Shown in pieces: positions 55,716 through 64,000 of a stretch of DNA of 64,000 nucleotides (the first letter of the stretch is position 1; every line of letters begins with the position of its first letter). The stretch covers positions 1,364,001 through 1,428,000 of the forward strand of contig NZ_CP089095.1 in the NCBI RefSeq assembly GCF_021172145.1, read 5' to 3'. Under the pieces are notes generated by a model. It worked only from the letters and a program-made list of their open reading frames with translations. It searched no databases and was not told the DNA's origin. The translations under genes were made by a program, and so were the position numbers. This DNA comes from Flavobacterium cyclinae (GTDB taxonomy: Bacteria; Bacteroidota; Bacteroidia; Flavobacteriales; Flavobacteriaceae).

Positions 55716-57314
55716 TTACTTTAAATTGTTAATCAAAATTTTTAATGAGACTAAAGCTGTATTCAATATTGCTTTAAAAATTTCCTTTTCATCGAAATCT
55801 TTATAGCCTAAATTGTTTAGTACCTTTTTGTAATCTGAATTTTTACGATGTGCAGAACCTGTTGATCTTAATTTTTGCAATGTTTTATAAAATGAAATAA
55901 CTTTTTCGAGGTTATCAAATTGGTTCAATTTAAGAAATATTTCAAATTTATCTATTGATCTTAGGTCTTTTTGTTCGGAATTTAAGCGCTTATTTATTTC
56001 TTTTATGTTTAAATAGTCAATTAAAACCTTACATAAATTCAAAATTAGAATATCTAATTCACAAGGTTCATTTTTTAGAGGAAGTCTAATAGTCTTAAAA
56101 CAATGAATATCATCCTTATCAAATTCAGAAATAAGGTAAAAGCCAAACTTTTTTAGCCACAATTTATTTAGACTTGTAAATTCATTTTTAAATTTTAAAT
56201 CTTCTATTTCAGGATCATAATATGAAGACAGAAAGTCAATACTAAATCTGCGTTTATTTATTTCTGATTGAGGTTCAATATTAAAACTTTTCCAATATAA
56301 TTGCTCGGAGTGAGATAATATTCTCAAATCACCTAAGTAGACAACTATAAAGTCATAATTGTTATTGTCTATGCTTAATCTCCAAGAGCCTTTCATGTTT
56401 ATAAAACCATCATCAATTGCATATAAATTAGGGCTATTGTAATATTTTAATAAAACTTCTCTTTTAAAAAATACTGGTGTGTAAAAATGATATTCAGATT
56501 TTTTAAATTCACTTTTATTACAGTTTTCATAAATAAAATTTCCACTATCTTTGTTTATATCTACTATAAAATCCTCACATTTTTCTGAATTAAATTTATC
56601 ATAATCTGTTTGAATATTTTGACTTTCATAACCGCGAAGAATAGCTTTTCCTAACAATCTAGAATCACTGTAATCTTTATCTTTTAGACAGTAATCTTTA
56701 AAGCAGATACTAAAATTGTAATGTTGAGTAAACTCATCAAAAAACATATTTTCATTAAGGTTTTGTTCTGCTAATGTTTTATCTAATTTTCTAAAATAAT
56801 CCAATTGAAAACCTAAAACTAGTTTTTTTGCATAAAGAAATTGCCTTAAAAAATGTGTTCTTATTTTAAACTCAATTTTATCTCCTTTTTTTATAATTTT
56901 AACTACTTCACTCTCCTCGGAAGCTATATCAATACCAACATAAGTATTAGTTTTATTATCAAAATATAAATTGAAAAACTGCTGAATTTCTTCAATCAAT
57001 TCATATTTTGTGGGATAAATGTTGTTATAGAATTGTTGATAAACTAGAGGTTCATATTTTGACTCAATTCCCCATCTGTAATACTTAGACTTATTTTCTG
57101 AATAATGAACATAATTAGGTTGTAAATTTGTAATGTTTAAACTCCAAGTCGGATGCTTTATAAATTCTTTAATTAATTTTTCAGGAAATAAAAGACAATA
57201 TAAATATTCACGAGAATTGTTATCTTCCCATTGTTTATATATAGTAGTCCAATTTGATATTCTTTTATCAGACTTTAACCAACTCACTATATCATTAAAA
57301 TAAAAATCAAGCAT
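55716..57314 (-). CDS. Unknown 532-aa protein with HEPN-like R-x5-H motif
   Basis: I do not recognise the family. The N-terminal ~400 residues are mixed alpha/beta and rich in Tyr and Phe, with a segment YVGIDIASEESEVVKI...FKIRTHFLRQFLYAKKLVLGFQLDYFRKL (~115-175) that looks conserved. The C-terminal ~110 residues are helical and contain LRSTGSAHRKNSDY, with R483 and H489, the R-x4-6-H spacing of HEPN ribonucleases. In the operon it lies between the Mrr-nSTAND3 gene and the SIR2-like gene, each separated by under 30 bases. A cleaved-RNA effector is a reasonable hypothesis. Confidence 0.6.
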   Translation of the reverse strand: MLDFYFNDIVSWLKSDKRISNWTTIYKQWEDNNSREYLYCLLFPEKLIKEFIKHPTWSLNITNLQPNYVHYSENKSKYYRWGIESKYEPLVYQQFYNNIYPTKYELIEEIQQFFNLYFDNKTNTYVGIDIASEESEVVKIIKKGDKIEFKIRTHFLRQFLYAKKLVLGFQLDYFRKLDKTLAEQNLNENMFFDEFTQHYNFSICFKDYCLKDKDYSDSRLLGKAILRGYESQNIQTDYDKFNSEKCEDFIVDINKDSGNFIYENCNKSEFKKSEYHFYTPVFFKREVLLKYYNSPNLYAIDDGFINMKGSWRLSIDNNNYDFIVVYLGDLRILSHSEQLYWKSFNIEPQSEINKRRFSIDFLSSYYDPEIEDLKFKNEFTSLNKLWLKKFGFYLISEFDKDDIHCFKTIRLPLKNEPCELDILILNLCKVLIDYLNIKEINKRLNSEQKDLRSIDKFEIFLKLNQFDNLEKVISFYKTLQKLRSTGSAHRKNSDYKKVLNNLGYKDFDEKEIFKAILNTALVSLKILINNLK

Positions 57315-57338
57315 AATATATTATTTTAAATTGCAAGA

Positions 57339-59669
57339 TTAAAAAGGAGCCATAAATAAATTTCCACCTTTACTAATTGAGTTAAATAGTCGATTTATTT
57401 CTAAAACTTCATCTCTAGTATTTTCTTTAAATGACTGAATTTTTACATCTTTATCTTTACTTTTTTCTTTGTTAAATTCAATTTGAGATGAAGTATCAAA
57501 TTCATATTCAATAATTGCTTCAGATGCATCTAATCCAATATCAATATTAATTTGAATAGCTTCTTGTTTTCTTTTATTTAAGATATCATCCAATTCATCA
57601 ATCTCTAAAGTGTTATCAATCCCATAAGCATCTGTCATATAATCATTTGAAAGTTTTTCCCAGGAAATATCAATGTTTTTCTGTATTTCATTATAATATT
57701 CGTTGTTTTTTATTTTTGATTCACTAATAAAATCAGTATAGCATATATTTGACTTGATTAGATTTGAAAAAGTTTTAATAAGATAATGAGATGGTATGTC
57801 TTTAGAAAGTGCTTTAATTAAATTTGGTAAATTATTGATTTCTTTAATTAGGTTGTTTTCAGCTATATATTTTAAAATTTCTATTAAATTATCTCTATCT
57901 TCCCAACTTAAATAACTAATATCTAAATCATTTATTCTCTTTAATAATTCTACTTCAATTTCACTTTTGCTAAATAATCTAATAAGAATAGATATAATGT
58001 TTAGGCTAGCATTACTATGAAATCCCTTAAGAAAATCTTTCTTTTCGCTAAATGTGTCGTATAATTTTTTTCTGCTATTTTTATTAGAAAAGCTTATTCT
58101 TTTTTCACCTTTAACTACTGTAGTTGCTATTCGATATTTGAATTGCTCGAAGTATACAGATGATTTAAGTAGTTGTAAATATTCTTCATTAGAATTTTGA
58201 AAGTATGTAAAAATAAAGTCATCTATTGATGGATTAAAAAAACTATATCTAGTGTCATTTTTGTCAATAGTTCTAATAATGAAAGCACCTACTAATTCTT
58301 TTAAAGCAAAATTATATTCATTTCCATTTTTTTGATAATTATTATAAACAACTTCGTGGTTTATTCTACTATTAAAAGCTTCTTTTAGTCTTTCATCTGT
58401 GACATAATAAATTCCACCACTTAATGAGTACATCGTAAGTAGCAACAATCTGGAAACATTTGAAATCTGTATATTAAATGGCTTTTCCCATATTTTATTT
58501 GGATCATTTAGTATTTCTAAAACAAATTTTTCTGAATACTCTGTATCAACTAGATTACTTTTATTAGTGATACCTTGGATTAATCTAGGATTATAGTATC
58601 GATGCTTAATTACTTTCCAATGAAAATCATTCTGAAAATAAATTAACTTTTGTTCATCTGATAAATCAGAAAGATATATGTGATTATACAAAATTCTTGC
58701 TTTATCCCAATTTGTGTAGTTTTCAATTCTAACTTCATAATTTGAAATATCAATGTTAGAATTTTCAATTTTATCAGAAATATTTTTTGCCTGATTTAAA
58801 ATTGTTGTTCGACAAGTTAATATTAATCTTTTATGTTTATCATCTCTTACTCTCTCAATAAAATTCACAATTGCAGAATCGGCATTCCTTGAACTATATA
58901 AATCCAAAGTAATTGCACCTAAAAAGTCATCAAAATAAAATATTTGTTTCTTTTCAGGAGAAAAAGCTTCTTCTGCTTCAGTAATTTCCCTAACATATAC
59001 TAATTCAAAATCTTCAGCTAAAAATTGATAAGTTAGCATATTGGCTAATGTTGATTTTCCAATACCTGGAGCACCAGTAACTAATATGAAATGATTTTTG
59101 TTTAGAGCACTTACTGCTTCACTGTGTGTCTTATTTGGGACATATACTGTAATTTCTTTTATTATTTTTTCTTTATAAAATTCTGATCTTCCTTTGATAC
59201 CATTTTTGACTATTTTTTTAATTATATCAATTGACGACAGCCAAAGTTTAAAATGTCTTTCTTGAATTTCAGGATAATCATCTAACCATTTATTTAGGTC
59301 TTCTTTGCCTATAACATCTGATGTAGAGTGTATATAAGGATTGAAAATGTTTTTAATATCTTCCTTGTCTTGTGGAGATAATGGTAATGAAGTACAGAAT
59401 ATATATCTTTTAGGTTTTAAAGTAACTACTTTTTGAGTTTCGTTATTACTTAAATCTAACTTTAATTTTGAGATACCAGAACCTAAGTAATGTTTAACTT
59501 GAACTACTATTTCATTTTCATCATTTACTGTTGAATATCTTAAATCAATACCTTTATCTTTTCCTGGTTTGAATGACTGAAAATTTACATTCAGTACTTT
59601 TGAAAGTAAATCTCTTGTCAATTCCTCTAAGTCTCTATCATTTAAAGTTGAAAAATCGTAATTAGCCAT
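57339..59669 (-). CDS. Mrr-like nuclease fused to nSTAND3 NTPase
   Basis: 776 residues. N-terminal restriction-endonuclease-like domain: LNDRDLEELTRDLL (helix), GIDLRY (Asp42) and VQVKH (Gln57, Lys59), the D...QxK core of Mrr-type enzymes. The NTPase follows with Walker A GAPGIGKST (~199-207), Walker B KQIFYFDDFLG (~241-251) and RLILTCRTT; the HSEAVSALNKNHFILVTGAPGIGKST context is typical of nSTAND3. The rest is helical, a possible sensor region. STAND NTPases sense phage or stress signals and trigger the attached effector. Its start overlaps the end of the ABC ATPase gene by 8 bases. Confidence 0.8.
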   Translation of the reverse strand: MANYDFSTLNDRDLEELTRDLLSKVLNVNFQSFKPGKDKGIDLRYSTVNDENEIVVQVKHYLGSGISKLKLDLSNNETQKVVTLKPKRYIFCTSLPLSPQDKEDIKNIFNPYIHSTSDVIGKEDLNKWLDDYPEIQERHFKLWLSSIDIIKKIVKNGIKGRSEFYKEKIIKEITVYVPNKTHSEAVSALNKNHFILVTGAPGIGKSTLANMLTYQFLAEDFELVYVREITEAEEAFSPEKKQIFYFDDFLGAITLDLYSSRNADSAIVNFIERVRDDKHKRLILTCRTTILNQAKNISDKIENSNIDISNYEVRIENYTNWDKARILYNHIYLSDLSDEQKLIYFQNDFHWKVIKHRYYNPRLIQGITNKSNLVDTEYSEKFVLEILNDPNKIWEKPFNIQISNVSRLLLLTMYSLSGGIYYVTDERLKEAFNSRINHEVVYNNYQKNGNEYNFALKELVGAFIIRTIDKNDTRYSFFNPSIDDFIFTYFQNSNEEYLQLLKSSVYFEQFKYRIATTVVKGEKRISFSNKNSRKKLYDTFSEKKDFLKGFHSNASLNIISILIRLFSKSEIEVELLKRINDLDISYLSWEDRDNLIEILKYIAENNLIKEINNLPNLIKALSKDIPSHYLIKTFSNLIKSNICYTDFISESKIKNNEYYNEIQKNIDISWEKLSNDYMTDAYGIDNTLEIDELDDILNKRKQEAIQINIDIGLDASEAIIEYEFDTSSQIEFNKEKSKDKDVKIQSFKENTRDEVLEINRLFNSISKGGNLFMAPF

Positions 59670-61986
59670 TGTGATTTACGGAATAAGATTTTAAATTAAT
59701 CCTTTTTTGTGCCAAACCATAATTTTTGAATTTATACCTCATATATGCTGAAGCCATATCCTCATGGGTTGAAATTATTAATTGATTTGAATAAAATTCA
59801 TTTCTTAGTAATTCTATGAATCCTGCAATATTGATTTCATCCATAGTTTGAACTGGGTCATCAATCAAAATAATCTTGTTTTGAGAATACTTTTTATGCA
59901 ATGCTAGAGTAAAAGAAATAATCAATGCTGATAGTTGACCGGAACTCATAGAGAAAACTGCATCAAAAGTTTTGGATGGATTAGTTTGAAATCTTATACC
60001 ATCTTTATCAGAATAAATAAATAATCCTAAACCTCCTTGAAAATCCTGCATAATTCTTCCTGAGTATATATGAAAAATAATTTCAATGTCTTTTATTACT
60101 TTTTTCTGATATTCTTTTAGAGATTTTTTATAGATGCTATTCAGATTTTTCAAATTATCTTCTAATGTTTTCGCATTATTGAATTTACTTTCTTTGTTAT
60201 GTAACTCTTGTTTGTTTTTATCTAGAGTTTCGTTTTGTAATAATGAATATTTATACTTTAAATAATTTTCTTTTTTGATTAAATTTTCTATTTCCATAGA
60301 ATTCAATAAATCAAACTTATTATCGAAATACTGAGTAAAAAACTCTTTAAAATATGTTTCAACACTATCTAATTCTATTTCTAATTTGAGTGAATTTAAT
60401 ATTGGAGTAATATTTTCTATATCAATTACACTTTCACTGCTTAATGTCTCGTTCAAATAATCTTTAAAATCAAAATCAATATTTTCAAGTTCCTTTTTTA
60501 CTTTAATAAAAAAAGTTTCATCAATTGATAAAAACTTATTTATAAAGATTATATCAACTTTAAGTTCAGTGATTTTTTGATTTAAAATTTCTATAATTGG
60601 AAGTATAACATCTTCCTTAAAATTAATTAATTCCTCATTAAAAATTCTACTTTTTGATGAAGTAATTCCCTCCAAATTAACTGATTGAATTTCTATCTTT
60701 TCTAATAAATCATCAATATTGTCCCAATCATAGCCACATAAAAAACAAGTACCAGTTGTTTCTATATCCTCCGCTTCTTTTAGGTTTTTAATATTATCAA
60801 CTAATTTTTCTCTAGATTCTTTTATTTTAGAATAAATACTTTCTAATTCATCTAACTCTTTGAATTTAACTTTAAGTGATTCATGCCCTTGATTTAAATT
60901 TGAAATTAAAACCTCCTCAATAAAATCAAAGTCTTCAAGTTCAAATACAAATGAATCATCTTTAATATTATCAATGGAAAATTCTGTTAGAGTATCAATA
61001 ATTTTATTGATGCTTAAGTATTCATTTTTTTGAATTCTTAAAGCTTCTCTTTGTGGAAGAAATTTATAATAAAGTAAGAAGCTTTCAATTCCTTCTGTAT
61101 CTAAAATTATACTACTAATCTTTTCATTTCGAATATAACTTCTAAATAATCCCTTGTTTTCAATTAATTTTTTTAATCTGGTAATGGTTCCGTCTTCATT
61201 AAAAAGATTTTCATAGCTGATATTCTTATAATTAAAATCTTCTAAATCCCAATTAATTTCTCTATCAGAAAATAATTTTATGTACTCTGTATTATTAAAT
61301 TCTGATGCTAAAAAATCTTCAATTTTTTTTATTGAATCCTTTAAATTGTCAATTTCATCTTTTTTGTCACCGTTACATAATCCACTAATTTTATTTTTTA
61401 ACTTATCAATTTTACTAATTTTATTTTCAAATTCATAAACATTAAATAAGTGAGATATATGTTGCTTTCTATTTTTGTCTTGGCTTTTTAATAAAAACAA
61501 ACTGTCCTCTTGTTCAATATAATTTAAAAACTGAAAATTCTGTTTATAATTTGAACCTAGAATTTGGTTTAAATATTCCTCTTCATTTTGAATTAAACTT
61601 TTTTCATCAGATGTAAATTCGTTTTTAAAGTATAGTTTATAGAAACTAAAATCTACTGAATTTGTTAATTCGTCTCTATTCGCAGCTCTCTCTAAGATAT
61701 GTGTTGAATCATCTTTTAGAAATTCAATTTTTATCGATATATCACCAACAGCGTAATCGCATAGAAATGGATGTTCGGAAAAACTTTCTCTGCCATCAAT
61801 TAATCTACCTTTTAAGTCATCAAATCGTCTTATTTTACCCGTAAATAATAATTCTATTGCATCATAAATTGATGTTTTTCCAAATCCATTAGGACCATCA
61901 AAAACTATTAAATCTGAAGATTCAAAATCGATAATTATATTTTGAAAAACTTTAAAATTATGGATTTCTATTTTTTTAATTTTCAT
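59662..61986 (-). CDS. ABC-3C ATPase (SMC/Rad50-like)
   Basis: 774 residues. Walker A FDGPNGFGKTS (~29-39) in the first strand-loop; long coiled-coil arms; zinc-hook-like CFLCGYDW (Cys414, Cys417); the ABC signature FSMSSGQLSAL (~678-688), Walker B IILIDDPVQTMDE (~705-717) and the switch His in ISTHED (~741). This order is that of Rad50/RecN-type ATPases. With the two upstream genes it completes a three-component ABC-3C cassette. It overlaps the middle-component gene by 11 bases and the nSTAND3 gene by 8, so all are translationally linked. Confidence 0.82.
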   Translation of the reverse strand: MKIKKIEIHNFKVFQNIIIDFESSDLIVFDGPNGFGKTSIYDAIELLFTGKIRRFDDLKGRLIDGRESFSEHPFLCDYAVGDISIKIEFLKDDSTHILERAANRDELTNSVDFSFYKLYFKNEFTSDEKSLIQNEEEYLNQILGSNYKQNFQFLNYIEQEDSLFLLKSQDKNRKQHISHLFNVYEFENKISKIDKLKNKISGLCNGDKKDEIDNLKDSIKKIEDFLASEFNNTEYIKLFSDREINWDLEDFNYKNISYENLFNEDGTITRLKKLIENKGLFRSYIRNEKISSIILDTEGIESFLLYYKFLPQREALRIQKNEYLSINKIIDTLTEFSIDNIKDDSFVFELEDFDFIEEVLISNLNQGHESLKVKFKELDELESIYSKIKESREKLVDNIKNLKEAEDIETTGTCFLCGYDWDNIDDLLEKIEIQSVNLEGITSSKSRIFNEELINFKEDVILPIIEILNQKITELKVDIIFINKFLSIDETFFIKVKKELENIDFDFKDYLNETLSSESVIDIENITPILNSLKLEIELDSVETYFKEFFTQYFDNKFDLLNSMEIENLIKKENYLKYKYSLLQNETLDKNKQELHNKESKFNNAKTLEDNLKNLNSIYKKSLKEYQKKVIKDIEIIFHIYSGRIMQDFQGGLGLFIYSDKDGIRFQTNPSKTFDAVFSMSSGQLSALIISFTLALHKKYSQNKIILIDDPVQTMDEINIAGFIELLRNEFYSNQLIISTHEDMASAYMRYKFKNYGLAQKRINLKSYSVNHNG

Positions 61987-62671
61987 CTGAATTCAATGTT
62001 GGTAATAAAATGTCATATATAATATCTGCGTTCATTTCATCAATATTTTCAACATCTCTATTGAAAAAGTTTTGATCAATTAAATTGTTTAGGCTTCCAA
62101 ATGAACCACTTTCAATTTTCTGTCTATTATTATCAGTTAAAGCATCTAATCCATTTTCTTGGACAATATTGAGGTTTATTAATGGGATTTTATGAACTAG
62201 ACGATAAAGAAGTGATTCATAATCGTTATTATTGATATTCTCTTTATGTTTTTTAAATACTTCTTCCTCTAAAATTTTATTTTCAATAAAACCTTTAATA
62301 TTTTGTTGTTGCTGCACTAGTGCTTGATTTAACTTTTCTACTTCAGAATCATTATATAAAACAATTTGCTTTTTGAACAAATATGGGTCTTCCTCAATCT
62401 CCAAAACCAAACTTTGAAAATTTTCAAAATTTTCAACTCTGTGTAAGATTAATAAATTTACATTCTTATCAAACCATTCATTATTTATTATTTTTTTTGC
62501 TTCTTCAAAATAATTCACCTGATTTTCAATAACATTAATTAGGTTATCTGTTTCTATTATTAACCAATAAGATTTTTTATTAATATCATCAAATGAATAA
62601 AAAGAACCTATTTCCAATTCAGTATTAATAAGTCCTAATTGAGAAAATATGCTGTTAATTATTGTTTTCAT
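61976..62671 (-). CDS. ABC-3C middle component (MC1-like)
   Basis: 231 residues. It opens with an alpha/beta part, YSFDDINKKSYWLIIETDNLINV then NLLILHRVENFENFQSLVLEIEEDPYLFKKQIVLY (~75-110), which matches the pattern of middle component 1 proteins of ABC three-component systems. The C-terminal half is helical and charged. No catalytic motif is seen, in line with an adaptor between effector and ATPase. It overlaps both neighbours (17 and 11 bases). Confidence 0.65.
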   Translation of the reverse strand: MKTIINSIFSQLGLINTELEIGSFYSFDDINKKSYWLIIETDNLINVIENQVNYFEEAKKIINNEWFDKNVNLLILHRVENFENFQSLVLEIEEDPYLFKKQIVLYNDSEVEKLNQALVQQQQNIKGFIENKILEEEVFKKHKENINNNDYESLLYRLVHKIPLINLNIVQENGLDALTDNNRQKIESGSFGSLNNLIDQNFFNRDVENIDEMNADIIYDILLPTLNSDEN

Positions 62672-63968
62672 TTAGTTTTTGTTTTGCTTGTTCTAAATCA
62701 ATTAATGAAATCTTTTTCCATTTTGTAATTTTATCATATTCAGAAGAAGTTGAATTATTTAAAATGTCAATATCCGATTGGTTTATTCTAGTTGATTTAT
62801 TTGCTTCTTCAATAATAGATGACACATTACATCCTTCTGTAATTACATAATCTGAATTAAAAGGCACTTCAATCAGTGTATCTAATGCAGTGTTTAGTAT
62901 ATCTATTGAAATATTTTGTTTACTTGCAGATGAATTTGAAACAATTATACTTGAAGGAAAATATTTTTTACTTTGACTATCTGTCCAACCTATTTTATTT
63001 ATTTCATCTGGACTTCTAATCCCATGAAGGATACTTAAAAAAGCAGTTTTCACTTCATTTATTAGCAGGGAATTATCTTTGTATTCTTGAAGTGTTGAAA
63101 ATTTTACATGTCTATGAGGCATTATTTTTTGCAGAAATCCCTCAAATTGTAGATTATTCAAACTATTAAAATATACCAAATATTGATGTAGTTTAATTTG
63201 AGCATCATTATCAATTTCATCCTCGTGTTCAAGGCAAAATTCTTGGTAATATCTGTTTAAGTCAATCTTAAGTTTCTTAATAAAATAGTTTTTATCTTGC
63301 TGAATACTTGTTAAGTCAGCGATAAGAATATCTCTAAATCTATTCAATGAAATTGTACTATAATATGCAGATTTATTTATTGAATCTCCGTTTGGTGAAT
63401 GATTTTGGGCATGAATTAAAACAATATTATTGGTTATTAAAGATTCTAGTTCATTACATAAAATTTCCAAGTAATTATCATTTGATAAATGTATTAATCC
63501 TAATTTATTCAAACAATTGCTAGCTTTAACTTTTATTTTGTCTTGCAACTCTTCAATTTTACAATAAGGATTACCATCATACTCATAAATTTTAAGCTTT
63601 GCATGCTTAGCTTCAATATCTGCTTTAGTTTCTTCATTCTCTATTGCTAAATGAAAATAGGCTTCATCATCACAAGGGAAATTGTCTTTCCTTTGTTCTA
63701 ATTTTTCAAAAGCTTCTTTATATCTTGAATAATAATGGCTTTTGACAGCCTTTACTTGATGTAGCGTTATTGGTTTGGGTTCGTTATTTTCATATCGTAT
63801 TATCGCAAAATCTTCTAATGAATCAAGCTGTAAATGCAATCCATCAACACTATCTTTTTCGTTTATTAATTTTAATACATGATATAAAGCAACTTTACCT
63901 TGATATATAAATCCATTCCAAGTATCAGCTGCTGAATGAATATCATTAGGATTTATTAGTTGAATCAT
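62655..63968 (-). CDS. ABC-3C effector with predicted PD-(D/E)xK nuclease domain
   Basis: 437 residues. The N-terminus AADTWNGFIYQGKVALYHVL is the typical opening of DUF4297/Cap4-type and ABC-3C effectors. LEDFAI (Glu52/Asp53) and LHQVKA (Gln71, Lys73) give a D...QxK catalytic core, so dsDNA cleavage is predicted. The C-terminal ~300 residues are an alpha-helical ABC-3C-type region with no further motif I can name. First gene seen of the six-gene operon; the upstream 32 bases to the window edge are AT-rich with no recognisable signal. Both its length and order (effector, middle, ATPase) match ABC-3C loci. Confidence 0.72.
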   Translation of the reverse strand: MIQLINPNDIHSAADTWNGFIYQGKVALYHVLKLINEKDSVDGLHLQLDSLEDFAIIRYENNEPKPITLHQVKAVKSHYYSRYKEAFEKLEQRKDNFPCDDEAYFHLAIENEETKADIEAKHAKLKIYEYDGNPYCKIEELQDKIKVKASNCLNKLGLIHLSNDNYLEILCNELESLITNNIVLIHAQNHSPNGDSINKSAYYSTISLNRFRDILIADLTSIQQDKNYFIKKLKIDLNRYYQEFCLEHEDEIDNDAQIKLHQYLVYFNSLNNLQFEGFLQKIMPHRHVKFSTLQEYKDNSLLINEVKTAFLSILHGIRSPDEINKIGWTDSQSKKYFPSSIIVSNSSASKQNISIDILNTALDTLIEVPFNSDYVITEGCNVSSIIEEANKSTRINQSDIDILNNSTSSEYDKITKWKKISLIDLEQAKQKLNENNN

Positions 63969-64000
63969 AAATTATTTTTTATTTTAAATTATTTAGCTCT

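Overview
The window is AT-rich and looks like a chromosome segment of a Flavobacterium-type member of the Bacteroidota. Support comes from adhesins with type IX secretion (T9SS) type A and type B sorting domains, PorP/SprF and PorE-like partner proteins, bacillithiol synthesis (BshA), several Bacteroidota-type -7 promoter elements (TAnnTTTG) and almost no Shine-Dalgarno sequences. No rRNA, intact tRNA, CRISPR array, IS element or integrase was seen.

Layout. 0-11.8 kb: housekeeping genes on the plus strand (amidase, MCE/MlaD-type lipid transport protein, a two-gene Fe-S membrane oxidoreductase, SerB, a GH3/beta-lactamase-fold fusion, BshA, a PrcB-like lipoprotein). 11.8-16 kb: an outer-membrane barrel, a lipoprotein, aroC and a helical protein of unknown role. 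16-35.2 kb: a surface-adhesin region. It holds a T9SS type A beta-helix protein, a 1496-aa and a 2843-aa T9SS type B adhesin carrying 12 and 13 copies of the same ~79-aa (237-bp) repeat, and, between them, PorP/SprF and a PorE-like OmpA protein. 35.2-42.7 kb: the isoleucine/valine operon ilvE-D-B-N-C-A, preceded by an unlisted 32-codon ORF that is half Ile/Leu/Val and by a strong hairpin-T-run close to ilvE, a candidate attenuator. 42.7-46.3 kb: a probable copper-linked set (small CNGKC protein, MbnP-like, MbnH/MauG-like di-haem peroxidase, outer-membrane protein). 46.5-48.8 kb: a catalase-peroxidase with an N-terminal signal peptide.

From about 49.1 kb to the right edge the window changes to accessory DNA. 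Its left border has a sequence resembling a tRNA 3' end followed by a terminator, which fits an island integrated at a tRNA gene; the other end would lie outside the window. The island begins with a small phage-like lysis-type module (49.8-51.4 kb). Next comes a TIR-membrane protein paired with a DUF2971 gene broken by one in-frame stop, then a DUF6943-like gene and about 1.1 kb of hairpin-dense, mostly non-coding DNA. The right part is a six-gene minus-strand operon (54.7-63.97 kb) built around an ABC three-component (ABC-3C) system: a nuclease-like effector, a middle component and a zinc-hook ABC ATPase. Downstream in the same operon are an Mrr-nuclease/nSTAND3 NTPase fusion, a 532-aa protein with a HEPN-like R-x5-H motif, and a SIR2-like protein. 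This composite cluster of several putative effectors is the best candidate for an undescribed antiphage or anti-plasmid system here.
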